The position numbers and the translations under genes are program-made. From Apodospora peruviana (Eukaryota; Ascomycota; Sordariomycetes; Sordariales; Lasiosphaeriaceae), in the NCBI GenBank assembly GCA_033439685.1, contig JAUEDM010000001.1, positions 992,001-1,056,000 on the forward strand: a DNA stretch of 64,000 nucleotides, read 5' to 3'. The notes under the pieces were generated by a model, which saw only the letters and a program-made list of their open reading frames with translations, did not search any database and had not been told where the DNA came from. Each line of letters begins with the position of its first letter. Positions within the stretch are counted from its first letter, which is position 1. Below, in pieces: positions 44,190-55,937 of this stretch.

Positions 44190-46573
44190 ATGGCCCCGCG
44201 TGGTGAAGGCAGCCATCTGAAGCGGGCGCGCCACTCCGTAAGTTTCTTGATTTCGGGTTTCCCCCTATATTCCCACAGATGACGCACTAGTGTTGCTTGA
44301 ATGTCGTCCAAGCTAGGCATGATCCGAAGGTTAATACATGCTCTTCAGGGCTCGCCTGCCGATGCCGAACACGACTCGTTCAAGAAACCTCGCCGGTCCG
44401 AACGTCTGCACTCCCAGCGTCCCGACAAGACTCCCGTATCTACCAAGGGCCAGCTTCCATCGCCAGTGACGCACCAGACCAGCGACGGCGAGGAAGACGC
44501 ACCAACTGAGCTCATCAAGGAAGCAACCGCCACCCCGCCCGAGGGCCGGCCTAGTCAGGTGTCGCACCGCAACCACGACGAGAACTATTCCCAGGGTCTT
44601 GCCTTCAGCTCGCCGCCCCAAGATACACAGGCCTTTCCCAGTCAGCATGTCGACCCGAACGCTCCGCTATCAGAGGACGTCGAAGATGAAGTCAAAGAGG
44701 GTGTATGGGGCTACCTCTTCCCTATGGACACGAGGTACGGAGGGCGTTGTTTAGTCATGAGAAAGAGGGGCGCTTGCCCAACGGGCGATACAGTCGCACA
44801 GGAGGTTGCATTAGAGCGCAAGAAACCCGCCAGAAGGAATCCCAGAGGCCCAATAAAGGAGGAAGAGAGCTTTGATCAGGAAAAGGTGAACGGTCTTCCA
44901 GCTGGAGGCTATTTAATCGGACGGCATCCGGAGTGTGGTATGTCGTCATCCATCCGCCGATCGACCCGTCGTGAATATGAAAGCTGACAGAACACTAGAT
45001 ATTGTGGTGGATGATCCGATAGTTTCGAACCGCCACTGTCTATTATTTGAGGAGCACCAGGGCAATAATACAGTTGCCATTCTCGAGGACCTCTCGAGTA
45101 ACGGAACGTTCGTCAACGAAGGCATCGTCGGACGGAACCAGCGGCGCGAACTCAAGGATTACGATGAGGTTGCAGTCTTGGACAAGGCGCGTTTTGTCTT
45201 TAGATACCCGAAGAGCCGCCACACGAGCGCCTTTCTGCAGCAGTTCACGCCGCTGGAGAAGCTTGGGAAGGGGCACTTTGCCGAGGTGTATCTGTGTGTG
45301 GAGAAGACGACCGGCGAGCGATTTGCAGTCAAGATATTCACGAAGACCCCCGGCGTGGAAGAGCGGTCAAAGAATGAGGGCCTGCAACAAGAAATCGCCG
45401 TACTGATGGGCGTCAGCCACCCTAACGTGCTGTGTCTAAAGGAGACATTCAACGAGCCGAATGCAGTATACCTGGTGCTGGAGCTCGCGCCGGGCGGCGA
45501 ACTGTTCAACTTTATTGTCAAGAAGCAGAAGCTCACTGAAGGAGAGAGTCGAAAGCTATTCCTCCAACTATTCCAAGGAGTCAAGTATCTGGTGAGTCTT
45601 ACCGTCTCGCAAACGGGTCAACTCATGCGCTAACAGTCATTTCAAGCACGACCGCAACATTGTCCACCGCGACATCAAGCCGGAGAATATCCTCCTCGTG
45701 GACGACAATCTCCACGTCAAACTTGCTGATTTTGGCTTGGCAAAAATTATTGGCGAGGAGTCATTTACAACGACTCTCTGCGGCACGCCTAGCTATGTAG
45801 CACCCGAGATTCTGACAGACACCAGGCACCGCAAGTACACCAAGGCCGTAGATATCTGGTCACTTGGTGTGGTGCTGTACATATGTCTCTGCGGATTCCC
45901 ACCGTTCTCGGACGAGCTCACGTCGCCCGAGTATCCTTATTCCCTTTCTGAGCAGATCAGGAAGGGCAAGTTCGACTATCCGTCACCGTATTGGGATTCT
46001 GTTGGAGATCCAGCTCGTGAGTTTTCGCCTCTCAAATCCCCAACTTGAAGCTTTAGATATGATGCTAATATACCTCGATAAAAAGTGGACCTGATCGACT
46101 CGATGCTCATCGTCGACCCGGAGCGCAGGTTTACGATAGACCAGTGTCTCGCCCACCAGTGGATGCAGCAATCCGCGCCGGGCGTCGCTGATAGCACCAA
46201 TGGCCTCGTGAACGGGCTGGCCGGTCTCGAGGTGAACAGGCGGGGCGTCGTGCGCGAAAGGACGCTCCTCAGCTCCATCAACACGGTGCAGATGACGAAT
46301 CGGGTGCCGATGGGCAAAGACCAACCAGATATGAAGATCTACTCGAAGAATCCGAAAGCTCCCCAGGGTCCGAAGAAGGAACTTCGTCCGGCCGACCAGA
46401 GGCAGCCGGGCGAATTCATGGCGATGGGTGGGAAGGGAGATCAGCAGCTTTTTACGGAGGATGGGGATAGTGTGTATCCGAAGAATGATATTGTGGCTCA
46501 GCAGCAGGCTGGTGCTGGTGGTGCGTCGAAGCCGAAAGCCAAGGCTGCTAAGGGTAAGAAGAGTGGGCGCTAA
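44190..46573 (+). CDS. CHK2/Rad53-family checkpoint kinase (FHA + Ser/Thr kinase; PRD-4/ChkB type)
   Basis: This is an effector kinase of the DNA-damage checkpoint. Five exons (44190-44237, 44349-44937, 44999-45591, 45647-46016, 46086-46573) give 695 residues. The N-terminus has a cluster of SQ/TQ sites (LHSQR, PSQVS, YSQGL, DTQAF, PSQHV; about 30-110), targets of ATM/ATR kinases in this family. One FHA domain (about 200-290) shows YLIGRHPECDIVVDD, SNRHC and LSSNGTFVNE. The kinase domain (about 295-555) has GKGHFAEV, catalytic Lys in FAVKIF, HRDIKPENIL, ADFGLAK and YVAPEIL, all intact. The tail is basic and lysine-rich (KAKAAKGKKSGR), a possible nuclear signal. A single FHA and the length fit CHK2/Cds1 and Neurospora PRD-4 better than two-FHA Rad53. 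It is convergent with the TspO gene. Confidence 0.94.
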
Positions 46574-47691
46574 GTTTTTGGTGTCCGAGATATTTGAAGG
46601 GGATTTACGTACTACCATATTTCTTTTCCTTTTTTTTGGTTTTTTTTTGCGGGTTAGTCTGGGGTGTTATCTTAGGGGTTATTCTTCTTTGGGGCTGTTT
46701 TTTGTTCTGTTGGGATTTGCTGCTGTTCAAGACGGCAAGTGTGTGTGCGTTATCTACACTATGGTTTTCATGTTATCTAGTGGAATGACGGCGTAGCGTT
46801 TTGCAATGTGCTGCTGCTAATATTTTGGGGGCGTGTATGGTAGTCAGGTGATTTTGATCTTGGAGGGGGGAAGTGGGAGTGAGCACAGCATGAGTGAGAT
46901 AGTTTGTTTTGGGGGTTGTATGAGTGGTGCAGTGGTATGTGGGAGACAGAGACTAAGTGAGAGAAGCGGTTTTGAGGAGTGGATGAATATATAATAAGGG
47001 AAATTTTGTTTTCGAAGGGAATGTTTTTATATTTTAATTGTTTTTCTTTCTCAAGCGCATATCTTAGCTTTCCATTTTGTCATGGACGACTTGTTTATGT
47101 TCGTGTTCATCGGTTTTGTTTGTTTTCAACGAGGAGGATAGGGGGGGTAATATGGTGATTCTACTTACCAACCGCAAAAGTTATTGCTTCTCTTTTTTCT
47201 TTTTCTTTTAGTTGAAAGTCGACTCCTGTCTGTCTGTCACAGACTGGTTTCTTTTGATTGTCGTTACTTTGTAGCTGGCGTCCATAGCATAACTTCAGCA
47301 TATATATACCTTGTACGGTGCGAGTGCGTATACCTTACAGTTGTTGTGCATATTCACTTGAACTTGTAGGGTAATCAATAATACCTACATATCTCCGTGG
47401 TTCAACATTGGGGATAAAAGGAGAGAGAGGTCACGAGACTGAGCATTTTTGAAACTACTATAAATTTTATTTCACGGGTTTTTAATAACATGATATTGTC
47501 TGACGAGTTAAAGGGGTATTTTCTCATGTAAGTACACTAACACCTGCACTCCTCTATATCTAAGGTATCTCGGAACCTTCCAACCATTTACCGTAGGGAC
47601 CACTGCCTAGTACTCATCTGACACCAACCCCCTTTCCAGAAGCGACCAACACCAGCCATTCCGAGAAAGGCAAAACATGCACAAAAGCTCC
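46574..47691. other. convergent intergenic spacer
   Basis: This 1.1-kb AT/GT-rich spacer has T-runs (46629-46650) and lies between stop codons of the kinase and TspO genes. No gene is recognisable. Confidence 0.65.
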
Positions 47692-48421
47692 CTAAGCCCG
47701 CTTTTTATTCTCCTTGTCGTCACCACCGAACGCAGCAATATTGGTCAGATCCCAACCGTTCAGATGGCCGACGCCAACGGTCAGATAGGTCGCGAAGCCC
47801 AGCCAGGCGAGGTAGGGCGCGAGCAGCCAGCCGGCGGTGCGGTCGACGGAGCCGCCCCACAGGTATGCCAGGTAGCCGTTGACGCCGAGCAGGGACACGA
47901 TGTCGAGGGTGGCGGCGACGGGGCGGCCCAGACCAAAAAAGAGCGGCATCCAGGCGAGGTTGAGGCCGAGTTGGATCGTGTAGAGGGTTGAGCCATTGCG
48001 GGCGGCGGCGATTGTTGACTTCAAGGTGTTAGGTAAGCGATGGTGTTTGGGAATAGGTGAATACATACCGCTGAGTTAAGGAGGGATGTGCCGATATTCA
48101 CGGCGCGGTAGGCTGCGTAGCCCATCATTCCGTAGAGGACTGTCCATACTGGCCCAAAGACCCACGGTGGTGGTCGCAGAGGCGGCTGTTTGAGTGAGAG
48201 ATATTGGCGGGGCGTGTCTGAGTTTTTGGCTGAGTGATAAATGAGGGTATTAGTATGTGATTAAATAGTGAGAGTGTGAGAGGAAAGGATTGAGATTGGA
48301 TGAACACACGCCGGGTGCCGTAGCCTACTGCTGTGCCTAGGGCGATGGGTAGGAGGATCGAGGCCGGCAGGCTGTTGAAGACTGCTTCCGGAAGCGTCAA
48401 TTGGGGGATGTAGGTCGTCAT
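47692..48421 (-). CDS. TspO/MBR family (translocator protein, tryptophan-rich sensory protein)
   Basis: Minus-strand exons 48421-48310, 48229-48069 and 48018-47692 give 199 residues. TspO proteins are five-helix membrane proteins that bind tetrapyrroles and, in animals, sit in the outer mitochondrial membrane. Joins restore GYGTRP/KNSDTPRQYLS and LLNSA/STIAAARNG. Family marks are KQPPLRPPPWVFGPVWTVLY, then MMGYAAYRA, IQLGLNLAWMPLFFGLGRP and WLLAPYLAWLGFATYLTVGV. The signature WxFGPVWTxLY and the WxPLFF motif are complete. The tail GGDDKENKKRA is charged. The first intron could also use a later acceptor, changing three to four residues. The gene faces the Ars2 gene divergently. Confidence 0.92.
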
Positions 48422-50091
48422 TTTTGCTACGACTGTGAGATGCTATCTCAATTGAACTGCTGGTTCTGTTTGAATTCAGCAAGTTGTAGGTGTTGAAGTG
48501 GCTTAATGAGCGTGTTTATAAGTGAGGTGGTGTGTTGGAGATAGAGCCAAGACGTATGACGACATATGGTGATGAATGGAGCTCCAAGTCTACACGTATA
48601 AGCCGACCCTGCAGCGTGCCGGCCAGCCGGAACGTAGGAGGACGCACAATATCCAACAAAAAGATGGAACTCGGTTTGGTTGACTTACAGTACTTATTTT
48701 CAACCTCACCTCTATCATTACTATTGGACGATAGATAGAGGTATGAAAGAAGAAAGCAGTTGAGATTCCAGTTCTCTGCAAGTTACACGAGACCGCCGCT
48801 TCTTTTAATACTCAAACGGCACTCCCGCATGCCGGCACCTGGCCGGGTAACGGTGCTACTTTCTGGTAATGTCCCTCCACCTTCCGATAATTCGAAACTG
48901 CCCAGGCTGGTAGATACATGGTAGGATAGCAAGTTTCGGTGCGATGGCAATGGCTGTGCTCGATGTTCAGTCCAGGTACCATCCCGTTCAGATCGAAGTT
49001 CAGAATGGAGCCATACAGCCATGTTGAAGACTCGATTTCCTTTCCAGATCTGCACAACACTGCTCCGCGGGCACTTTTCGAGTCCTCAAGATTCGAAACA
49101 ACCTAGAGTAGCAGAATGGCAATGTTAATGACTCGGAGACCATTGGGGAGCAGCGAGGCCCTTGGTACAACCCTTGTTTCAATCTTTTGGGGTTGTTCCC
49201 GTCACAGTTCAGCTCGGGCAGTCAAGTCAACCGGCTGCAATATAATTGTGGAGCCGGCCCTCCCAACCGTGCCACCGCCGGCAGTGGACCAGCTGGCAGC
49301 AGCCCAGCCACCAGTGAGGGAGCACGTGACCTGGACCTGGAACAGGTCGTCGACACCTGGGCGCGACCTGGGGACAGGGGACCACTGGGGCCGCGGATTC
49401 CATTGATCAGCTCCACGCCGCCCATTCCCGTCGTCTCGTCTCCATCGCGAGGTCAACACTCAGTGCGCATCTGCAACTGCATGCTGCTGTCTGTCGTCTG
49501 TCGCCTGTCGCTTGTCCGTGAGGACGCAACAATCAATTGTTCGTTTTGACCCTTTCCTTTTCTTCTTCTCAATTACCGCCCCTATTTTTGCCCTTCAGTT
49601 GGTTCATCATAAGTTCCTTGCTCGAGGTCGAGGTCGCCCTCTGAAGCTACCTCTACACGGCCTGTCTCTTAGGCCTCAGCTCGTCGCTTCTCTCGTCCCT
49701 TTCGTCCTCGTCGTCCTCACCACATCATATCTCCCTTCGTGTTACTCTACTATATTTTCATCTACTCTGCTTGGACGCCTTCGTGCGCCTGATTCTCTAT
49801 GCTCGATTGCCTCTGGTTCCCAACTGCCCGCTTCTCTCTATCTTTTGCACCTTGCCAACCTTTGTCAGAGTCATCTTTCTAATCATGTCGCCAAACAGTA
49901 GACAATCTCTACAAGCAAGCAGCCATACGGCATTGGGCATAACCTAGCAAGCAGCAAGCAGGCCCTGCGCGTCGCGCGCAACAAAACCCCAGCGAATACC
50001 CGATATCCCTTTATTCCTTTGTTCAGGCAGCACTCATCGAGCAACTTCAAGCGGCCAATGCCAACGAAAGAACGCCGGGGATAAAGCCATT
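48422..50091. promoter_or_regulatory. divergent intergenic region TspO / Ars2
   Basis: This 1.67-kb interval contains both promoters. From about 49.5 kb it is strongly CT-rich, probably the Ars2 leader. A 129-codon open frame there (49512-49901) is a hydrophobic reading of pyrimidine-rich leader sequence and is not called. Confidence 0.6.
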
Positions 50092-53004
50092 ATGGACACA
50101 TACGATTATCGAGGCTCGTCCGCCCGCTCCCCTGGCGACCGCGACCGCGCCTGGAGCAGCCGCGCCGACACGAGGGGAAAGGACGAACCCGACTTGTACC
50201 GAAGCGGTAGATCTCCTGGTACGTCTCACATCCCCTGGTGGCATATATACGGATGCAGTTTAGATTGTCTCTCTCTTTAACCCATTACAAGCTTACATTC
50301 TTGTCTAGGTGTTGAGCGCAGTCGACGCCGATCTCGCTCTCCGGCGGCCGTCGATCGATACGAGCCGGGCCGCGGTCGCGGCCGCGACGAGTATGCTGGT
50401 ACCCGCGATCGCGAAGAGCGCCCGCGCGAACGCCGAATCGGCTCACCACCTGCCAATATTGATCGCTATGTGCCGGGTCAGGAGCCCGTGCCCGCTCAAC
50501 CCCTGAACAACCCGATTCCGGATCCTATTAAGCTCCCTTATCAGGTTGGATTTTCATACTTTAGCGAGTGGTGGAGAGCAAATGAGAAGATCAAGGAGGA
50601 GAAGGAGCGACAGCGGTCCGGCCGTCGCCGCGAACCCGAGCGTGTCCGTGGACCACGCGAAGCGCAAGAGGAGCGAGACAAGGAGAAAGTCAAAATTCAG
50701 GCTGCTTATGATTCCTACAAAGAAGATCTGCAAGCCAAGATGGCGCAGACCTTTGTCAAGCAGCACAAGGACGAGCAGTGGTTCAGGGAGCGCTATGTAC
50801 CTGAGATCAGGGATGGTATTAGGCAGCAGCTGAACAGCTTCCGGCGCGAGATCTATACGCAGTGGGAGCAAGACCTCGAGTCGGGCACATTTGACGAGTT
50901 CTCTCTCGAAGGGATTCCTAAGAGTGACACCAATGGCGCCGGTGGGATTGTCGAGAAGGAGGAGGGCGAGGCGACTGCCACGAATGAAGTTTTGGGCGTG
51001 GGTGACTTGGTTCCTGCGAGCAACGCCGATATTCGCGACGAGAGCTTGTTTCAGCCTACTTTGCTCATTAAGACAATCGCACCCTCAGTCAGCCGTCAAA
51101 ACCTCGAGGCCTTTTGCAAAGAGCATCTCGGTGAAGAGGAGGGTGGCTTCAAGTGGCTTTCTCTCAGCGATCCGAATCCGAGTAAAAGATTCCATCGCAT
51201 TGGCTGGATAATGCTGCACCCGACTGCCGAAGCTCCCGTTCCCATGGACCAGGACGATCTAAAGGAGGAAGACGATGGCGAGCTCAAACCGCCAGCCCCC
51301 GCGCCCCTTTCAACCGCAGACAAGGCGTTAGAGGCGATTAATGGCAAGACAGTCAAAGATGAACAACGCGGCGACTTTACGTGCCATGTGGGTGTTCACA
51401 ACCCTCCGACAAACCCAAGAAAGAAGGCTCTTTGGGACTTATTCTCCTCGCCGGATCGGATCGAGAAGGATCTCGAGCTGGTTAGAAGACTAGTCAACAA
51501 ATTCGAGGAAGATTTCGGCTCTGACTTCAACGCCACCCTCAAGATTGAGGAGCGTGTCGATGACCTCCGAAGTCGAGGACTTCTGCAGCCAGCAGTACCT
51601 ACTACCACTACCACCAAGAAGCCAAAGAAGAAGTCTACGATTGGTATGGACGAGGCTGCGGATGACGAAGACGGCGAAGAGCATGAAGTCATGGAAGACG
51701 TCGATGAAGAAGAAGAAGAGGGTGCGGTCGACGATGAGGTCGATGACGAAGACCTTCTCGTCAAGAAAAAGCAGCTTGATCTCATGATCGAGTATTTGCG
51801 CCGCGTCTTTAACTTTTGCTTCTTTTGTGTGTTTGAGAGTGACTCGATTCATGAGTTGACCCGCAAGTGTCCTGGTGGCCACTTACGCCGGCCGCGAAGC
51901 ACTTTGTCCTCGTCGGCAAAGGCCGTGGCTAGAGCCAGTGCCCTAGGTGAACCATTTCCGTCTAAGAAGCGTAAGGAAGTGGAAGATATCGAGGAAGGTG
52001 AGGCTCCAGAAGGAGAACGCAAGTTCCGTACGTCCAGTAAGACGGAGCAGCAATTGCAACGGGCGTATAACTGGGTCAAGACGTTTGAGGACAAGATCAT
52101 GCAGATCCTGGAGCCCGATAACGTTGACCTTCGCAAGCTTGGGGGTAAACCCATTGAAGACGCCATCAACGACGAGCTAGTCAAGTATGTCAAGCAGGAA
52201 GATGAGCATAAGTGGCGCTGCAAGGTGCCTGACTGCACGAAGCTTTTCAAGGAGGACCATTTCTGGAAGAAGCACGTGGAGAAGCGCCACACCGAATGGC
52301 TGGATAAGCTCAAGGAAGAGGTAAACTAGTCCGAACACCCATCATGTACCAATTGGACGAACGTTTGGATGCTAACCAAAACTCGCACATAGTTTGAACT
52401 GGTGAACGCCTACACAATTGACCCTGCGCACATCGCCCCCTCGCGTACGGATGCGAACTCCAACGGACATTTCCCTCCATCCAACGGTCAACAGCCGACG
52501 GGTACCCCGCGGGGTTTCAATCTCAATAACTATGCTGTCAACAGCATGCTCGGATTCCCCGGCTTCCCCATGGCTGCGATGTTCCCGCCCGGCATGGTGG
52601 GCGCTAATCCCATGGCCGGCGGTGCCGTGGCGGCAGGGGGCTGGCATGCCCCTGGAGCTGCCGGCGGGGATGACCGCGGCGCCGGTGGTCCCATCCGCCG
52701 AGGCGGCCCGATGGGAGGTGGAGCCGGCGGCAGATTCCAGAACCGGGCTGGTCCGTACGACCGGAGACCGAATCCTCGGTGGAACGGCGGACCCGGTGGG
52801 ATAGATATGGGCGCTGGCGGGCCCGGCGGGATGATGATGATGGGCGGCGGGCGAGGCAGAGGCGGTCCGGCCAATAGATGGGGCGATGGTGCTGCCGGCG
52901 GCGCGGCGATAGGACCCCGAGAGGCGGTCCAAGGACGGACGATCAAGAGCTACGAGGATCTGGACCAAGTCAGCGGCGGAGGTGGAGGCGAGCTGAATTA
53001 CTGA
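50092..53004 (+). CDS. Ars2/SERRATE-family RNA-processing protein (Pir2-like)
   Basis: Ars2 links the nuclear cap-binding complex to RNA decay, processing and small-RNA pathways; the fission yeast form is Pir2. Exons 50092-50218, 50309-52320 and 52393-53004 give 916 residues. The start MDTYDYRGSS leads into an RS/RD-rich N-terminus (VERSRRRSRSPAAVDRYEPG). The SERRATE/Ars2 N-terminal domain follows from about 120 (FSYFSEWWRANEKIKEEKER). The middle contains an RRM-like core, an acidic insertion (DEEEEEGAVDDEVDDEDL), and YLRRVFNFCFFCVFESD. The C2H2 finger CKVPDCTKLFKEDHFWKKH (about 680-700) is the Ars2 hallmark. Exon 3 gives a Gly/Arg-rich tail with GGGRGRGGP, then QGRTIKSYEDLDQ. All domains are complete. 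Confidence 0.95.
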
Positions 53005-54403
53005 GCCGAACAATGGGTACTCATGCAAATTTGATTGGTTTAAATTTTGTTGTGTCTCTACACAGTAGGGAGGAGATCTGATCCGATTTGGTCTTCCTTG
53101 GCTTTTTCCTTCTCGCCTTTGGCCGAGATCTTTCTTTCGGGTTGTCTCTTTTCCTTCTCCATTCAATCCCGATCATCCTTGGTTCATATGGAAAAAGACA
53201 GGACCAGAGAACAAGGACACTAGTGGCTGGCTGGCTTAACTGGCTTTCATTTTATTTTTGGCTTTCTTCGTCATTTAATGAGCGGAGTTTGTTGTTGTCT
53301 TATCTTGGTATTACTGTCTGTCATAGGTCATAGGTAGTTTCTTTCTTGCCATTTTATGGGAATAAAACAAAGGCCTTTTCACGCATCCAAAAGGATCAAA
53401 TATTATAGGAGCGGTAAAATCACATCCATGTGTCGTACGTACTTCCATACGACTTACTACCTAGAATCTAGGTACTCAGTGTCTTTGTAACTCACATTTG
53501 GGGAAGAGATACTGATTTTACGCCAGTGTTCCATGCATCTTCCCTTTGCTAGGGGAATACAATCGATATATGGCAAGAGCAGGACGGACGAAAAGGGGAC
53601 AGGTCTCGCAATGTGTAGGACGTTAGGGAGGAGCCAACAAGAAGCAACAACACGCTCACTAAAAGATATGCCTTATTTCCCTTTTGGTTCCCAACCTGGT
53701 ACCAAGGAGGAGAATACCGTATAAGGGACCGTGCTATACTCCAAGTAAGTCGAGTACTACCTACCTAGGCAAGATACTGAATAAATGAAATGCCTGCTTC
53801 TGTCTCTCACTGTCGAGCATCAAGTGAATGTGTTCTACATACCTTGTCCTAGACAAAATACAAGGACGACTGGCAGAAGAACGGGATGACTTGAAAATAT
53901 TTGAAACAGAACCCAAACACCAAGAATGATGATGAATAATGATAACCACTTGCTAGCAGACATATAATAACTAAGCAGAAATTCCTTTGCAAACTTAATA
54001 TCCGTTTGTGTGCCTGCCTGCCTCTGCGTGCCTCTGCATGCTTATGCGCGTTTGTCCCTCCTCCCAGTAGACCAAGTCCGAGGAATCCAGCCCCCCGATG
54101 TTCTGCATGGTATATATAACGTAAGGTATTGTAGAGATGCGTGTGTGTGTGTTTAAGTATCCGTCTGTCCCACATCGGCCCGAAAAAAAAAAGAAAGAAA
54201 AAAGAAAACGCCTAGTGCCGTGCCTTAAAAGAAACACGAACAAAAGAATACATGGACGCCTTGCAAACTATATACTGATCAAAACCAACGCAATACAGAA
54301 GTAGCCAAAAGGCGGCCATGAGACAACGAGAGTGTGTGAGTGATGCAACCAACACCATGATAAGAACACCAAAGACAAACCGAAATAATCAGCATCATCG
54401 TCC
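53005..54403. other. convergent intergenic spacer
   Basis: This 1.4-kb spacer lies between the stops of the Ars2 and STIMATE-like genes. It holds a (GT)6 run at 54141-54152 and an A-rich run at 54182-54210. No gene is recognisable. Confidence 0.65.
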
Positions 54404-55937
54404 TTACGATGGGGGAATCAACTCCTTGTTAACACCCTTCTGAGTCGACACCCTGCTCGAGGTACTGCCCACAACCGTGTCCCCGTCAATAGTAGGATCG
54501 TACTCGCGGTCCTTGGACGCATCCCTTCTACTGGTAACCATCCGTACCCTCTCAGCACCACCCTTCTTAAATCTTTCCTCCTCATAATCAACCTTCCTAC
54601 GGTCCACATGATCACTATCATCGCTGCCACTCTCATCGTCATCATCGCTCGCCGAAATAACCTCGTACGAAACAGCCGGATGGCCACCAACGGGTGGCGC
54701 ACCAGTCGGGGTATGCGTCGAAGCACCGCGGCCTTCCTCCTCGTAATCACTATCCCCACCTACCGACCCGCCCGTCGTCTTCTCTTTGATGTACGAATCG
54801 ATAATATAGTACTGCATCGCGTTCATGATGAGCGGGAACAGCATCATGACAAAAACGATCTGCAGACGCTCGTTGCCCTCGGTCCAGCCCAAAGCCCAGT
54901 CGCCAACGCGCGAGATCCAGGGGAACACCATGAAGATGACGAGCACGCACAGCTTCATGCCCATCAGGCCGCAAAAGTAAATGATGCTCTGCTTGAGCCA
55001 CCACCACGCGTTGGGCGGGTTGCCGTAGTGGCCGCTCTGGACCGACTCGGCCGGGCGCCCGAGGGGCGTGTACGTAACCAGCTTGGTCGTCACGCGGACG
55101 ATGACGATCAAGATGGGAATGCCGAGGGTTGTCTGCAAATAACAAGAAACATTAGCTTTCCTTTCCCCCGTAACAAGAGCCGGCAAATCGTTGAAAACTT
55201 ACATCAATAGCAAGATTTAGTAAGTAAAACGAGCACGGATTCGGCACATATGGCCCATCATTATCCCTCGCCGTCACCCTTCCATCTATCAACCCCCCGC
55301 CGTTCGCCAAACTCCTGATCATCGCTCTGCCAGCGGCAGCAGCGACCGTCTCGGGACTGACGCGGATGCTGAACCGCCCGCTCGTGAGCAGCGACATGAA
55401 CACGTTGGCCGCGTGCACCAGCACGCTCCCAAACACCTGCTTCGACGCATCGAAGAACCAGATCTTGACGGGCCGCTGGGGCCGCTCCCGCCAGCGCTTG
55501 TAAACGAGCGACATCAGCGCCAAGCCGCCGAGCGCGAGCTGGACGAGAATCGCGAACGAGCCCAGCAGTCGGCATTCAGTCTCGTTGTCTTGTGATGATA
55601 TGGGCGAGCTTCCGGCTGTCGCTATTGCTGTCGCAGCAGCTGCTGTGGCGCTGGAAGCAGTGGTGGTGGTGGTGTCCATCATGGTGATTATGACTGCGTC
55701 GACCTTTTCGGTTGTGGTTGGGGTCGTTGTGGGAAGGGGGTCGTCGATGCCGATGAATGGCTCCTCGTGGAGAGGGTTGCGAGGTGGTAAGGCTACCGCT
55801 GCTGCTGTTGCTGCTGCGGTAACATCTCGAGCGGCGAGGCCGGCGAATATCAGAGGAGCCCGAGGGGCTGCCGCGTGTTGTGCGGTGGCGGCAGGAGGGG
55901 GACCGAGGGCGAGATTATAGGCCAGCAGTGGAAACAT
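54404..55937 (-). CDS. STIMATE/TMEM110-like vacuolar membrane protein (YPL162C family)
   Basis: Minus-strand exons 55937-55203 and 55132-54404 give 487 residues; the join restores the conserved YLLNLAID/TTLGIPILIVIVRV. Hydrophobic helices include GSFAILVQLALGGLALMSLV (about 127-146), QVFGSVLVHAANVFMSLLT, the joined LNLAID…VIVRV helix, IIYFCGLMGMKLCVLVIFMV and IVFVMMLFPLIMNAMQYYII. Family landmarks are WFFDASKQVFG, PCSFYLLNLAID and NPPNAWWWLKQ. In animals STIMATE acts at ER-plasma-membrane junctions on calcium entry; the yeast homologue is a vacuolar membrane protein of unknown role. The C-terminal 150 residues are acidic and Ser/Thr-rich with a run of Asp (SASDDDDESGSDDSDH), likely cytosolic. 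The N-terminus is Ala/Thr-rich and unconserved. Confidence 0.88.

Noticed and set aside
49512..49901. 129-codon hydrophobic frame upstream of Ars2
   Set aside because: It is a translation of a pyrimidine-rich leader (Leu/Ser/Phe bias), not a membrane protein with a recognisable pattern.
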